Below, piece after piece: positions 8,126 through 15,817 of a stretch of 64,000 bases of DNA. A model generated the notes under the pieces. The model worked only from the letters and a program-made list of their open reading frames with translations, was not told the origin of the DNA and searched no databases. The DNA comes from Aquimarina sp. ERC-38 (lineage in GTDB: Bacteria > Bacteroidota > Bacteroidia > Flavobacteriales > Flavobacteriaceae). Every line of letters starts with the position of its first letter. Position 1 is the stretch's first letter. The stretch is from contig NZ_CP098511.1 of the NCBI RefSeq assembly GCF_026222555.1, forward strand, positions 353,501 to 417,500. The letters run 5' to 3'. The position numbers and the translations under genes were made by a program.

Positions 8126-9376
8126 TTATTCGTCTCTTAATGCTACAATAGGTTTTATCTTGGCTGCCCGCCAGGCTGGAAAAAATCCGGCTATCGCACC
8201 AGCAAGAATCAGGATAATAACCGTGGTTATTGCTACGTTAAAATCTACCGTAGGATTTTTAATAAATTCAGTTTCAATCATTGGGCCTACCAGTTCTAAT
8301 AAAATTAAACTTGTAATCAGTCCCGTAAATCCGGCAATGGTAGTAACAAAAATAGATTCATGTAAAATCATCCCGATAATAGAAAACGGTTTTGCTCCGA
8401 TTGCTTTACGAATCCCTATTTCTTTGGTTCGCTCTTTTACGATAATAAGCATGATATTACTGACTCCTACTACTCCGGCAATAATAGTACAGACACCCAC
8501 CCACCAAAAAAATGCTTTAATCATAAATATTAACTGGTAAAAGCGTTTGGCACCTTTTAACGAATTTTGTATCCCAATGGCAGCTTCATCTTCCGGAGCA
8601 ATGATGTGCTTCTTTTTTAAATAGGTTTCAATATTATCAGCAAAATCCAACGAACTTTGTACGGTTTCTTCAAATGTAGCTTTAGGTTTTAATGTGTAAG
8701 TTAATAATTGTACATTTCTCCCCTGGTTAAAGACTATCTGCGCCGTAGTACTCGGAACGATAACCTTTTGCTCTTCTCGATCTCCCCCTTCATCACTGTA
8801 AACCCCAATTACTTTAAATGGAACATCATTCAATTTTACATAAGAACCAACCACCTCTTCTTTGGTATTTTTATAAAGGTCTTTCCGAATCCGGTTACTG
8901 ATGACGACCACTTTCTCATTTCTGTCCAGGTCTATATTATTGATAAACCTACCCATCATCATTCGTTCGTTTTCAACCACCTGAAAGCCCGGATAGGCAC
9001 CTTCGATACGATAATTTCCGGATTCTTTACCGTATGAAATAATACCCTGCCAGATTCGAACTACCGAAGAATGATTTTCTATTACTGCTTCATTCTGTTT
9101 TCTGATAAAATTGTTATCATCATTAGTCATTATAATATCACGTCCGGGATTTAATCCTTTATATTTTACCGTAGTTTCTCTGGCCCATACCCAAATACTA
9201 TTCGCTGCATCTTCTTCAAAGGCCTGCGAAATTCCGTTCTGCATTCCTTGTCCTACGGCTAGTAAAATCACCAAAATAAATATCCCTGAGGCTACGGAAA
9301 GACCGGTTAGAAAAGTACGTAGCTTGTTCTTTAGGATCGTTTCAAAAATTTCCTGCCAACGTTCGATATTAAACAT
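8126..9376 (-). CDS. MacB/FtsX-type ABC transporter permease (first of pair)
   Basis: A 416-aa paralogue of the next gene with the same order: N-terminal helix (IFILVILLAVGQGMQNG), a periplasmic domain of about 230 residues, then three membrane helices with GVSNIMLIIVKERTKEIGIRKAIGAK and the end AAKIKPIVALRDE. Its start codon overlaps the end of the ATPase gene by 8 bp, which points to translational coupling. The two permeases differ mainly in the periplasmic domain, as expected for two halves that contact the adaptor differently. Substrate unknown. Confidence 0.93.
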   Translation of the reverse strand: MFNIERWQEIFETILKNKLRTFLTGLSVASGIFILVILLAVGQGMQNGISQAFEEDAANSIWVWARETTVKYKGLNPGRDIIMTNDDNNFIRKQNEAVIENHSSVVRIWQGIISYGKESGNYRIEGAYPGFQVVENERMMMGRFINNIDLDRNEKVVVISNRIRKDLYKNTKEEVVGSYVKLNDVPFKVIGVYSDEGGDREEQKVIVPSTTAQIVFNQGRNVQLLTYTLKPKATFEETVQSSLDFADNIETYLKKKHIIAPEDEAAIGIQNSLKGAKRFYQLIFMIKAFFWWVGVCTIIAGVVGVSNIMLIIVKERTKEIGIRKAIGAKPFSIIGMILHESIFVTTIAGFTGLITSLILLELVGPMIETEFIKNPTVDFNVAITTVIILILAGAIAGFFPAWRAAKIKPIVALRDE

Positions 9377-10070
9377 GGGCTATAGCTCTTACTTGTTGTA
9401 CTTCAGCATCGTCTATGATTAATCCGTCTTTTAGGTTGACAATACGTTTAGTCATATGGGCGATATCCTCTTCATGCGTTACGATAAGCACCGTTTTACC
9501 TTCATCATTAATACCTTGTATCAATTCCATAACCTCATAAGAAGTTTTAGTATCCAATGCCCCGGTAGGCTCATCTGCTAATAAGACTTTAGGCTCTGAT
9601 GCCATGGCCCTTGCAATGGCTACCCGCTGTTTTTGTCCTCCTGACAATTCATTAGGTAAATGTGTTGCCCATTTTGCCAGTCCTACTTTCTCCAGGTAGT
9701 GCAATGCTTTATCGTTTCTTTCATTTCTCTTTACTCCCTGGTAATAAAGAGGAAGGGCTACATTATCCATTGCATTTTTATAAGTAATCAGGTTAAAAGA
9801 TTGAAATATAAAACCTAAAAATTTATTTCGGTATTGTGCAGCAATTTTCTCATTTAGGTTTTTAATAGGAAGCCCATCTAAAAAATAAGTTCCTTCATCT
9901 GCTTCATCCAGCATTCCTAAAATATTAAGCAAAGTAGATTTTCCGGAACCACTAGAGCCCATAATCGATACAAGCTCCCCTTCTTTTACATCAAAATTAA
10001 TTCCCTTTAATACATGTAAAGAATTAGCCCCCATTTTATAAGACTTATGTAATTGTTTTATTTCAATCAT
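9369..10070 (-). CDS. ABC transporter ATP-binding protein (MacB/LolD type)
   Basis: A 233-aa nucleotide-binding protein with all motifs in place: Walker A GSSGSGKST (residues 38-46), Q-loop within FIFQSFNLI, signature LSGGQ, Walker B VLLADEPTGALD and the switch His in VTHEED. Length and motif order match the LolD/MacB/FtsE group. It powers the two downstream permeases from the cytoplasmic side. It is the first gene of a five-gene minus-strand operon (ATPase, two permeases, adaptor, TolC). I see no convincing TAnnTTTG promoter directly before it. Confidence 0.95.
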   Translation of the reverse strand: MIEIKQLHKSYKMGANSLHVLKGINFDVKEGELVSIMGSSGSGKSTLLNILGMLDEADEGTYFLDGLPIKNLNEKIAAQYRNKFLGFIFQSFNLITYKNAMDNVALPLYYQGVKRNERNDKALHYLEKVGLAKWATHLPNELSGGQKQRVAIARAMASEPKVLLADEPTGALDTKTSYEVMELIQGINDEGKTVLIVTHEEDIAHMTKRIVNLKDGLIIDDAEVQQVRAIAHV

Positions 10071-10308
10071 AGAATCATATCATTTATAATGTAAAAGGAC
10101 TTTAGAAAATTCAAATAGAATAGTAAAGCCAATGCAAAACAGGTAAGGTTAAAGAGAAGTTGAATTGTCTATAGTTTAGTAATAAAATAAGACTTTTTAA
10201 CTCGGTCTTTACTCCTATACAAACTAGACGCCCAAATATCTATGTTTGTTACTGTAGTAGATGTTATAAAAAAGTTAAAGATATACGGTATTTATATAAC
10301 CTAATTTA

Positions 10309-10539
10309 CTAAGCTTTTTTCTTGCGACTTTTATAAATTGCATAGCCTACAATTGCGATTAATACATAGGGTATAATCATTAAATATAAAATTCCATTAT
10401 TAATACCTTGAGCTACTTCTTGCTTATCTCCATTTTCCAAAACTGCTCGACACATAGCGCATTGGCTGTAAGTGCGCTGTGTATTAAACAACATAAAGAA
10501 GAACATACTGACTAAGGATTTTATGATGGAAGACTTCAT
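10309..10539 (-). CDS. Small membrane protein with Cys-x-x-Cys motif in oxidase assembly cluster
   Basis: A 76-aa protein with an N-terminal signal or anchor segment (about residues 6-25, ending in TYSQ), then CAMCRAVLENGDK, a short soluble part and a C-terminal membrane helix (about residues 48-68) ended by KSRKKKA. The CxxC after the cleavage site would face the periplasm. It follows the DUF420 gene by 9 bp and closes the SCO/DUF420 operon, so a part in copper or heme handling for the oxidase is a reasonable guess. I recognise it only as a small protein found in flavobacterial oxidase clusters; function unknown. Confidence 0.8.
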   Translation of the reverse strand: MKSSIIKSLVSMFFFMLFNTQRTYSQCAMCRAVLENGDKQEVAQGINNGILYLMIIPYVLIAIVGYAIYKSRKKKA

Positions 10540-10548
10540 TCTTATAAA

Positions 10549-11088
10549 TTAATAGTAGGGTGAAATCATTATATATACAATAACTCCGGTGACAGCTACA
10601 TATAACCAAATAGGAAAGGTAATACGTGCAATTTTACGATGTCTTTCATACTGTCCGGTTATTGCTCGTACGTAAGTTACCAATACAAAAGGGATTACCC
10701 CTATGGATAATAGTATATGGGTAATTAATATAAAATAATATACATATTGCATCCAACCTTCTCCCCCGTATTTTGTAGAATCGCTAGTCATATGATACAT
10801 TATATATAAAAGTAAAAAGAGCACTGAACAAGCTATCGCTAATTGCATAATACGTTTATGTACCTGTATTTTTTTATTTTTGATAGCCCATAAACCAACT
10901 ACTAGTAATAATGCCGTAATAGCGTTAATTGTTGCGTATATGGGAGGTAAAAAGCTTAAAGGTTGAATATCAAAACCTAATTTCTTTAGATTTACACCAA
11001 ATAAGATAGCTACTGCTACCGGAACCGTGATGGATAATATCCAAATCCATTTAGTGTATTTTTTTTCCTGAAGTAGTTTTTCATCCAT
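10549..11088 (-). CDS. DUF420 membrane protein, probable cytochrome oxidase assembly factor
   Basis: A 179-aa protein with about five membrane helices. Conserved features are the histidines in KKIQVHKRIMQLA, LLLYIMYHMT and FILITHILLS and the end GQYERHRKIARITFPIWLYVAVTGVIVY, which together match the DUF420 family. In Gram-positive bacteria the DUF420 protein CtaM is needed for a heme-copper oxidase to mature; a similar role here is inference from family and from the SCO gene 2 bp upstream. The start overlaps nothing and the ATG is well placed. Confidence 0.88.
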   Translation of the reverse strand: MDEKLLQEKKYTKWIWILSITVPVAVAILFGVNLKKLGFDIQPLSFLPPIYATINAITALLLVVGLWAIKNKKIQVHKRIMQLAIACSVLFLLLYIMYHMTSDSTKYGGEGWMQYVYYFILITHILLSIGVIPFVLVTYVRAITGQYERHRKIARITFPIWLYVAVTGVIVYIMISPYY

Positions 11089-11090
11089 AA

Positions 11091-11816
11091 TTACTCTGAC
11101 AATAGTTTCTCAATGTCTTCTATCAAGATCGAAACCTGCTCTTCTTCACCGTTTTCGTCTTTTTTTTCTTCTGTACTAACGGTACCCCGATAGTAAATAA
11201 TCGGATTTCCGGAAGCATCATAACGTGAACGTATATATCCGTCTTTATCAATTAAAGCAAAAAAACCGTTATGCTCAAAGCCACCGGGAACTTCCGGAAC
11301 TTCTGCTGCATAAATATTAAATCCGCGATTAGCCAGGTCATATAAATCTTCCCGATCCCCGGTTAATAAATGCCAATCCGGGTCAGTAATCTTATAGTTT
11401 TCTTCGTATTGTTTTAATCGGGTAGGCGTATCTCTTTCCGGATCAATGGTAAAGGAAGCTATCCCAAAATCCGCTTCATCTTTAAATTTATCCTGAACAG
11501 TAACCAGGTTTTTAGTCATTTTAGGGCAAATAGTCGGACAACTGGTAAAGAAAAAGTCTACAACATAAACCTTCCCTTTTAAATCATGATTCGTTACTAG
11601 TAGACTATCCTGGTTTAAAAATGCAAACTCCGGAATTTTCTTCGGTTTTTCATTTATTTTTATATAAGCCAGTTTACCATTTGTAACCTTACCTGCACTC
11701 ATCCGAGTATCCTTTACTATCGTATCTTTCTTAACCCGTTCAATAATTCTTGGAATAAAAATAATTCCAAATACTAAAATTATAAAGGATATTCCAACGT
11801 ACGAGTACTTTTTCAT
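11091..11816 (-). CDS. SCO1/SenC-family copper chaperone
   Basis: A 241-aa membrane-anchored thioredoxin-fold protein. One N-terminal helix (about residues 7-24) is followed by YVVDFFFTSCPTICPKMTKNL, which contains the CxxxC copper-binding pair, and by the conserved His in GGFEHNGFFALIDKDG. SCO proteins deliver copper to the CuA site of oxidase subunit II or reduce it on the periplasmic side. All three copper ligands are present. It lies 21 bp after a related but cysteine-free gene and 2 bp before the DUF420 gene. Its most likely client is ctaC at 45.9-47.0 kb. Confidence 0.94.
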   Translation of the reverse strand: MKKYSYVGISFIILVFGIIFIPRIIERVKKDTIVKDTRMSAGKVTNGKLAYIKINEKPKKIPEFAFLNQDSLLVTNHDLKGKVYVVDFFFTSCPTICPKMTKNLVTVQDKFKDEADFGIASFTIDPERDTPTRLKQYEENYKITDPDWHLLTGDREDLYDLANRGFNIYAAEVPEVPGGFEHNGFFALIDKDGYIRSRYDASGNPIIYYRGTVSTEEKKDENGEEEQVSILIEDIEKLLSE

Positions 11817-11837
11817 GATAGTATACTTACTGAAATT

Positions 11838-12491
11838 TTAATTTTTACGATCTGCTTTGTATTTTTTAAGCGCTAATCTGTACTCTGCCAGAATCACTTT
11901 GACGTCATCATTCATTTCATCACTTAACTCCGCTACCGAAGAAGCATTATAACCGTATTTACTTACTTCCTTTTTATTACTATCAGCATCTCTGCCCCTA
12001 AGATTGTTATCTTTATCAATTATAAAAACATAATCTGTTCCCAGATGTTCATCTAATTGGTACGGAGTTTTAAGAGATTTAAAAAAAGACTGAATTTGCT
12101 CCGGGGTTCCAAATAAATAATTCCAATTAGAAACGTCAGCTATATTACCTAATTCCTTTAATAGTTCGGTGGCTTTTGCTTCACTCCCGTACGGAAGGAT
12201 TACTACAAATTGAAAATCTTTAAATTCATAGTTTTTCTTATAAATCTTTTGATTTAGATTAAAAGCATTTCCTTCTCTATGATGTAGCTGATCTCCTAAA
12301 AAACTAAGAATTGTAATTTTGTCCTGTAAAGTAACCACTTTCTGACTATCCAAAGGGGTAAAAGCGGTCAGATTACCCACGTTAGTTTCCAGAACGGGCA
12401 GTTTTGCAAAATTATGAACTCCCGAAGCAAAAAAAAGATAAGCAACAAGGGGTAATATAAATAATACGCCCAGAACTAAAAACTTTTTCAT
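11838..12491 (-). CDS. SCO-like membrane-anchored protein lacking all cysteines
   Basis: A 217-aa protein with an N-terminal membrane anchor (about residues 4-24) and a soluble thioredoxin-like domain. Several stretches parallel the next gene: a DKITILSFLG strand where SCO has its CxxxC strand, FQFVVILPYG, and DYVFIIDKDNNLRGR near where SCO has ALIDKDGYIRSR. I find no cysteine anywhere in it, and the copper-binding His position is also not evident, so it cannot bind copper as SCO does. It is the first gene of the four-gene unit down to 10309, with a strong promoter just upstream. It may be a structural or regulatory partner of SCO. The fold assignment is inference. Confidence 0.75.
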   Translation of the reverse strand: MKKFLVLGVLFILPLVAYLFFASGVHNFAKLPVLETNVGNLTAFTPLDSQKVVTLQDKITILSFLGDQLHHREGNAFNLNQKIYKKNYEFKDFQFVVILPYGSEAKATELLKELGNIADVSNWNYLFGTPEQIQSFFKSLKTPYQLDEHLGTDYVFIIDKDNNLRGRDADSNKKEVSKYGYNASSVAELSDEMNDDVKVILAEYRLALKKYKADRKN

Positions 12492-12513
12492 AAGACCTGT
12501 TTTCCTGCTAGTA

Positions 12514-12536
12514 CAAAAATAAATAAGACGGTTGAT
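12514..12536 (-). promoter_or_regulatory. Promoter of the SCO/DUF420 operon
   Basis: On the minus strand TTG (12534-12536) is followed by 17 bp and then TATTTTTG (12514-12521), an exact TAnnTTTG -7 box. The start codon follows 22 bp after the -7 box. The -33 element and spacer lie inside the perfect palindrome at 12522-12551. Confidence 0.6.
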
Positions 12537-12551
12537 ATCAACCGTCTTATT
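12522..12551. terminator. Perfect 30-bp palindrome, probable terminator of the cox small-subunit operon
   Basis: A 15-bp arm (AATAAGACGGTTGAT) is followed directly by its exact reverse complement. It starts 37 bp after the stop codon of the subunit IV gene. As RNA it would fold into a hairpin of about 13 bp with a small loop, and on the minus strand it is followed by TATTTTTG, a T-rich run that is also the -7 box of the next operon. Confidence 0.7.
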
Positions 12552-12588
12552 CTGTGCTTTATTATGTTTTTAACGTATGTATAGTATC

Positions 12589-12951
12589 TTAAAAATCCCA
12601 GGCTTTATATCCGTCTTTAAATACTTCATAAATATAATCTCCCTCGGTTAATAATATAAAAATTAAATAACTAACAAGAAAAATACCCGTCCAAACTACT
12701 GCTCTTCGCAGGCCTTTAGTTTCCCCCTCCATATGCATAAAAGACCAGGTAATATAATATGCTTTATAAATGGTAAGGATGATAAAAATCCAGTTTAGCA
12801 ATTTAATCCTTGCAACTGTAGTTTCAACTAAAAAGGCAGGTTTTATAATTCCTAAAATTACTTCGATAATGGTAACTACAGAAAGTAATATAAATACTTT
12901 CCAGATTTTACCGGTATTAGACTCATGGTGTCCGTCGTGCGTATGTGCCAT
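12589..12951 (-). CDS. Cytochrome c oxidase subunit IV family protein
   Basis: A 120-aa protein with three membrane helices (about residues 17-37, 50-70 and 85-105) of the caa3-type subunit IV (CtaF/CoxD) group. The N terminus MAHTHDGHHES is His-rich and the segment YKAYYITWSFMHMEGE between helices 2 and 3 is typical of the flavobacterial form. It is a small structural subunit of the terminal oxidase. It lies 22 bp after a subunit III gene and ends the cyoE-III-III-IV unit. Subunits I and II are at the distant actABCDEF locus. Confidence 0.9.
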   Translation of the reverse strand: MAHTHDGHHESNTGKIWKVFILLSVVTIIEVILGIIKPAFLVETTVARIKLLNWIFIILTIYKAYYITWSFMHMEGETKGLRRAVVWTGIFLVSYLIFILLTEGDYIYEVFKDGYKAWDF

Positions 12952-12973
12952 TTTTAAACTTTAAATAAAGGTA

Positions 12974-14059
12974 TTAAACAAGATAGAAGAAGGTAAATAC
13001 AAATACCCAAACCAGATCGACAAAATGCCAGTAAAGACCTACTTTTTCTACCATTTCATAATTTCTTCTTCTTTCATAAGTTCCTAATATCACATTAAAG
13101 AAAATAATAATATTAATTACCACTCCTGAGAATACATGAAATCCATGAAATCCTGTAATAAAGAAAAAGAAATTAGCAAACAGCGGTGTTCCGTATTCAT
13201 TATGTACCAGGTTTGCTCCTTCTACAATTCCTACGGCATCTCCTAATCTTTCCAGTGAATATTGTCTTTTATAAATAGCTTTTGCTCCGGTTTCTTCAGG
13301 ATTTACTAGTTGCGCCTTCAAGCGTCGTGCCTCTTCTATATCTCTTGCATTTTCAGATTGTTCCAAAACTGCAATATCCGGTACTAATTCCTGAGTACGA
13401 ATAAGCACCTCTTTATCTTTTGTAAATCCGGAACCTATTTCCTGAACCGTATAAGTAGGTAAATTATCTTCAGAACGGAACCAGATACCATTTTTATTTA
13501 AATGCTGTTTTCTTATATCTTCAACGGGTACGGCAAGTTCTTCCAGACCTACTCTTTCATAATGCACTTCTCCATCATGAGAAACAGGCTTTACGAACTG
13601 TAAAATATTTCCTCCTTTTGTTTCTAGTGCCCCGTACTCACCCTTAATAAAGTTTTTCCATTCCCAGGCTTGTGAACCTACAAAAATAAGTCCTCCGATA
13701 ATGGTCAGGAACATATAAAAGATTACCTTTTTCTGCTTCATTTGATGACCAGCATCCACGGCAAGCACCATAGTAACGGACGAAAATATCAGTATAAACG
13801 TCATTAATGCCACATAATACATAGGAGCATCTACTCCATGTAAAAACGGAAAGTGATTAAATACTTCATCAGCAATAGGCCATGAATTAATATATTTAAA
13901 GCGTGAAAAACCGTAAGCTGCTAAAAAACCTGAAAAGGTCAAGGCATCAGATAGGATAAAGAACCACATCATCATCTTACCATAGCTCGCACGTAAAGGT
14001 TGATTGCCCCCGCCCCAAATTTTTCCTTCAGTTCCTGTTTTTGCGACAGTTGTGTCCAT
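12974..14059 (-). CDS. Cytochrome c oxidase subunit III with large soluble insert
   Basis: A 361-aa heme-copper oxidase subunit III. Membrane helices are recognisable at about residues 26-50, 78-100, 112-130 and, after the insert, 291-325 and 340-360, with the conserved ITGFHGFHVFSG and GLYWHFVDLVWVFVF motifs at the end. Between QAWEWKNFIKGEYG and NEYGTPLFANFF is a soluble insert of about 140 residues (146-287), charged and helical, which ordinary subunit III proteins lack. The insert would sit on one membrane face. The protein is the second of two consecutive subunit III genes; a 110-bp gap separates them. Confidence 0.92.
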   Translation of the reverse strand: MDTTVAKTGTEGKIWGGGNQPLRASYGKMMMWFFILSDALTFSGFLAAYGFSRFKYINSWPIADEVFNHFPFLHGVDAPMYYVALMTFILIFSSVTMVLAVDAGHQMKQKKVIFYMFLTIIGGLIFVGSQAWEWKNFIKGEYGALETKGGNILQFVKPVSHDGEVHYERVGLEELAVPVEDIRKQHLNKNGIWFRSEDNLPTYTVQEIGSGFTKDKEVLIRTQELVPDIAVLEQSENARDIEEARRLKAQLVNPEETGAKAIYKRQYSLERLGDAVGIVEGANLVHNEYGTPLFANFFFFITGFHGFHVFSGVVINIIIFFNVILGTYERRRNYEMVEKVGLYWHFVDLVWVFVFTFFYLV

Positions 14060-14169
14060 AGAAAATATCGGTATTGTTAATTTTTTGACAAAAGTAAGGA
14101 ATTTAATTCTGTAAAGCCGCTCCTATACTTCAAAAATGACTTTAAATTTTAATGCTATTTCAAAAGAAA

Positions 14170-14751
14170 TTAGCGTATAAAAAATAGAAATAAAAACAAA
14201 TAGATCCATAACACATCTACAAAATGCCAGTACATAGAACCTATTTCCAAACCTAACATATTATTCTTCTGGTATTTATTTCGGAACTGATTGATTAAAA
14301 CTACTGTTAATACAATGAGTCCTCCGGCAACATGCACTAAATGGGTAGCTATAATGATAAACATAAAGGTAGATACAATATTAGAAGTAGGCCCGGTAAA
14401 ATGATATCCCTGCCCCATCATATCTTCAAAACCTATAAATTGCAACACTACAAAATTAATTGCCAGAAGAAACGTACCTATAATTAATAAGGTCGCTAGT
14501 TTTTGATTCTCCTTTTGTATAAAGAATTTAGCTGCGTATAACGTTGCACTACTCAAGAGAATAATAAATAAACTGGTAATAAAAGCATTTGGAAATTGTA
14601 AATCAACCGCCCAGTCTTCCCTGCTTTTACTAACCACATAGGCACTGGTCAGTCCTGCAAAGGTCATCGTCATACTGATCATTGCAAACCACATCATGGT
14701 TTTCTTTGACCTGGCAACTTTTTCGTTTCTTGTTCCTTCCGTTAGATCCAT
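14170..14751 (-). CDS. Cytochrome c oxidase subunit III, short form
   Basis: A 193-aa subunit III with five membrane helices. The hallmarks are KTMMWFAMISMTMTFAGLTSAYVV near the start, the AKFFIQKEN loop, ATHLVHVAGGLIVL, and GSMYWHFVDVLWIYLFLFLFF at the C terminus. It is of the minimal caa3/bo3 length. Its start overlaps the end of cyoE by 10 bp, so the two are likely coupled in translation. With the 361-aa protein next door, the oxidase may contain two subunit III-type chains, or one may be the functional subunit and the other a variant. Confidence 0.93.
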   Translation of the reverse strand: MDLTEGTRNEKVARSKKTMMWFAMISMTMTFAGLTSAYVVSKSREDWAVDLQFPNAFITSLFIILLSSATLYAAKFFIQKENQKLATLLIIGTFLLAINFVVLQFIGFEDMMGQGYHFTGPTSNIVSTFMFIIIATHLVHVAGGLIVLTVVLINQFRNKYQKNNMLGLEIGSMYWHFVDVLWIYLFLFLFFIR

Positions 14752-15653
14752 TCTCTCAAAAATTTATCTCCTACATAAATCACCTGTAACAATGTAATAT
14801 AAGTTACACTCGCTAACATAAGTTGTTTAGCTGTCTTATCATCTCGCTTTCTATAGAGTTTAAAAGCATAATTCAATAAGAACAAGCCTAAAATTAAAAC
14901 AATTCCGGCAGAGACCGGAGTTATATAAAAATCTCCGGTAACCCGAAAAACCGGGATTAAAGAAGTAATTACCGTCCACCCTGTATATAAAAGAATCTGA
15001 ACTGCCGTGGTTTTGTTACGTTCTCCGGTAGGAAGCATAAAAAATCCTCCTCTTTGATAATCTTCATATAAAAACCAACCGATCGCCCAAAAATGCGGGA
15101 ACTGCCAGAAAAACTGAATCATAAATAAAGTGCCGGGTTCGATCCCAAAATGGTTCGTAGCCGCCACCCAACCTAACATAAACGGAATTGCCCCGGGAAT
15201 GGCTCCTACAAATACGGATAAAGGCGTTTTTGTTTTTAACGGAGTATACAAACTAACGTAAACAAAAATAGAAATAGCCCCAAACATAGCCGTCTTTGGG
15301 TTGATCAGGTAAAGGATGGTAATTCCGGCTAACGTAAATACACTGGCTATAATAAAAGCAGTTTGTACGGACATTCTTCCGGAGGGAATTGGCCTGTTTT
15401 TAGTTCTATTCATCAAACTATCCAGATCCCTTTCTATAATCTGATTAAAAGCATTAGATGCCCCTACCATAAAATAGCCTCCCAGACTTAAAAGTACTAC
15501 CGTATTCCAGACCACCACATCAACACCTAATAAATATCCGGCTACCGAAGAAAAAACAACACTTAATGCCAATCGCATTTTTGTTATTTCTTTAAAATCA
15601 GCAATAGCTGAAGAGATGGATTTTTTGGATTCGGTAATACTTAAATTTTGCAA
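14742..15653 (-). CDS. cyoE: Protoheme IX farnesyltransferase (heme O synthase)
   Basis: A UbiA-family membrane prenyltransferase of about 303 aa. The catalytic Asp-rich region reads NAFNQIIERDLDSLMNRTKNRPIPSGR and the second motif is YTPLKTKTPLSVFVGAIPGAIPFMLGW. It attaches a farnesyl group to heme B to make heme O for the oxidase. The reading frame stays open to a TTG at 15680, but that TTG sits inside an exact -7 box (15678-15685), so transcription would begin after it. The next in-frame start is TTG at 15653, giving MQNLSITESKK before the conserved KEITKMRLALSVV; the first ATG (15578) would remove part of this conserved N terminus. It is the first gene of the cyoE-III-III-IV operon. Confidence 0.9.
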   Translation of the reverse strand: MQNLSITESKKSISSAIADFKEITKMRLALSVVFSSVAGYLLGVDVVVWNTVVLLSLGGYFMVGASNAFNQIIERDLDSLMNRTKNRPIPSGRMSVQTAFIIASVFTLAGITILYLINPKTAMFGAISIFVYVSLYTPLKTKTPLSVFVGAIPGAIPFMLGWVAATNHFGIEPGTLFMIQFFWQFPHFWAIGWFLYEDYQRGGFFMLPTGERNKTTAVQILLYTGWTVITSLIPVFRVTGDFYITPVSAGIVLILGLFLLNYAFKLYRKRDDKTAKQLMLASVTYITLLQVIYVGDKFLREWI

Positions 15654-15677
15654 TTTTTCTTTCTTTTTTGGGTAGTG

Positions 15678-15708
15678 CAAAGATACCGCTTAGAATAGAT
15701 TTAAACAA
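15678..15708 (-). promoter_or_regulatory. Promoter of the cyoE-cox small-subunit operon
   Basis: On the minus strand TTG (15706-15708), a 20-bp spacer, then TATCTTTG (15678-15685), an exact -7 consensus. The expected transcription start is near 15672, which rules out the TTG at 15680 as the cyoE start codon. Confidence 0.6.
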
Positions 15709-15817
15709 CCCTAATATATAATTCAAATACATTTAACATCTGTTCTACATAGCTGTATTATTACTAGTTAATTTTATTGTACCGTTGCTTAGTTATCTAT
15801 ATACGCGTTCTTTTTAA

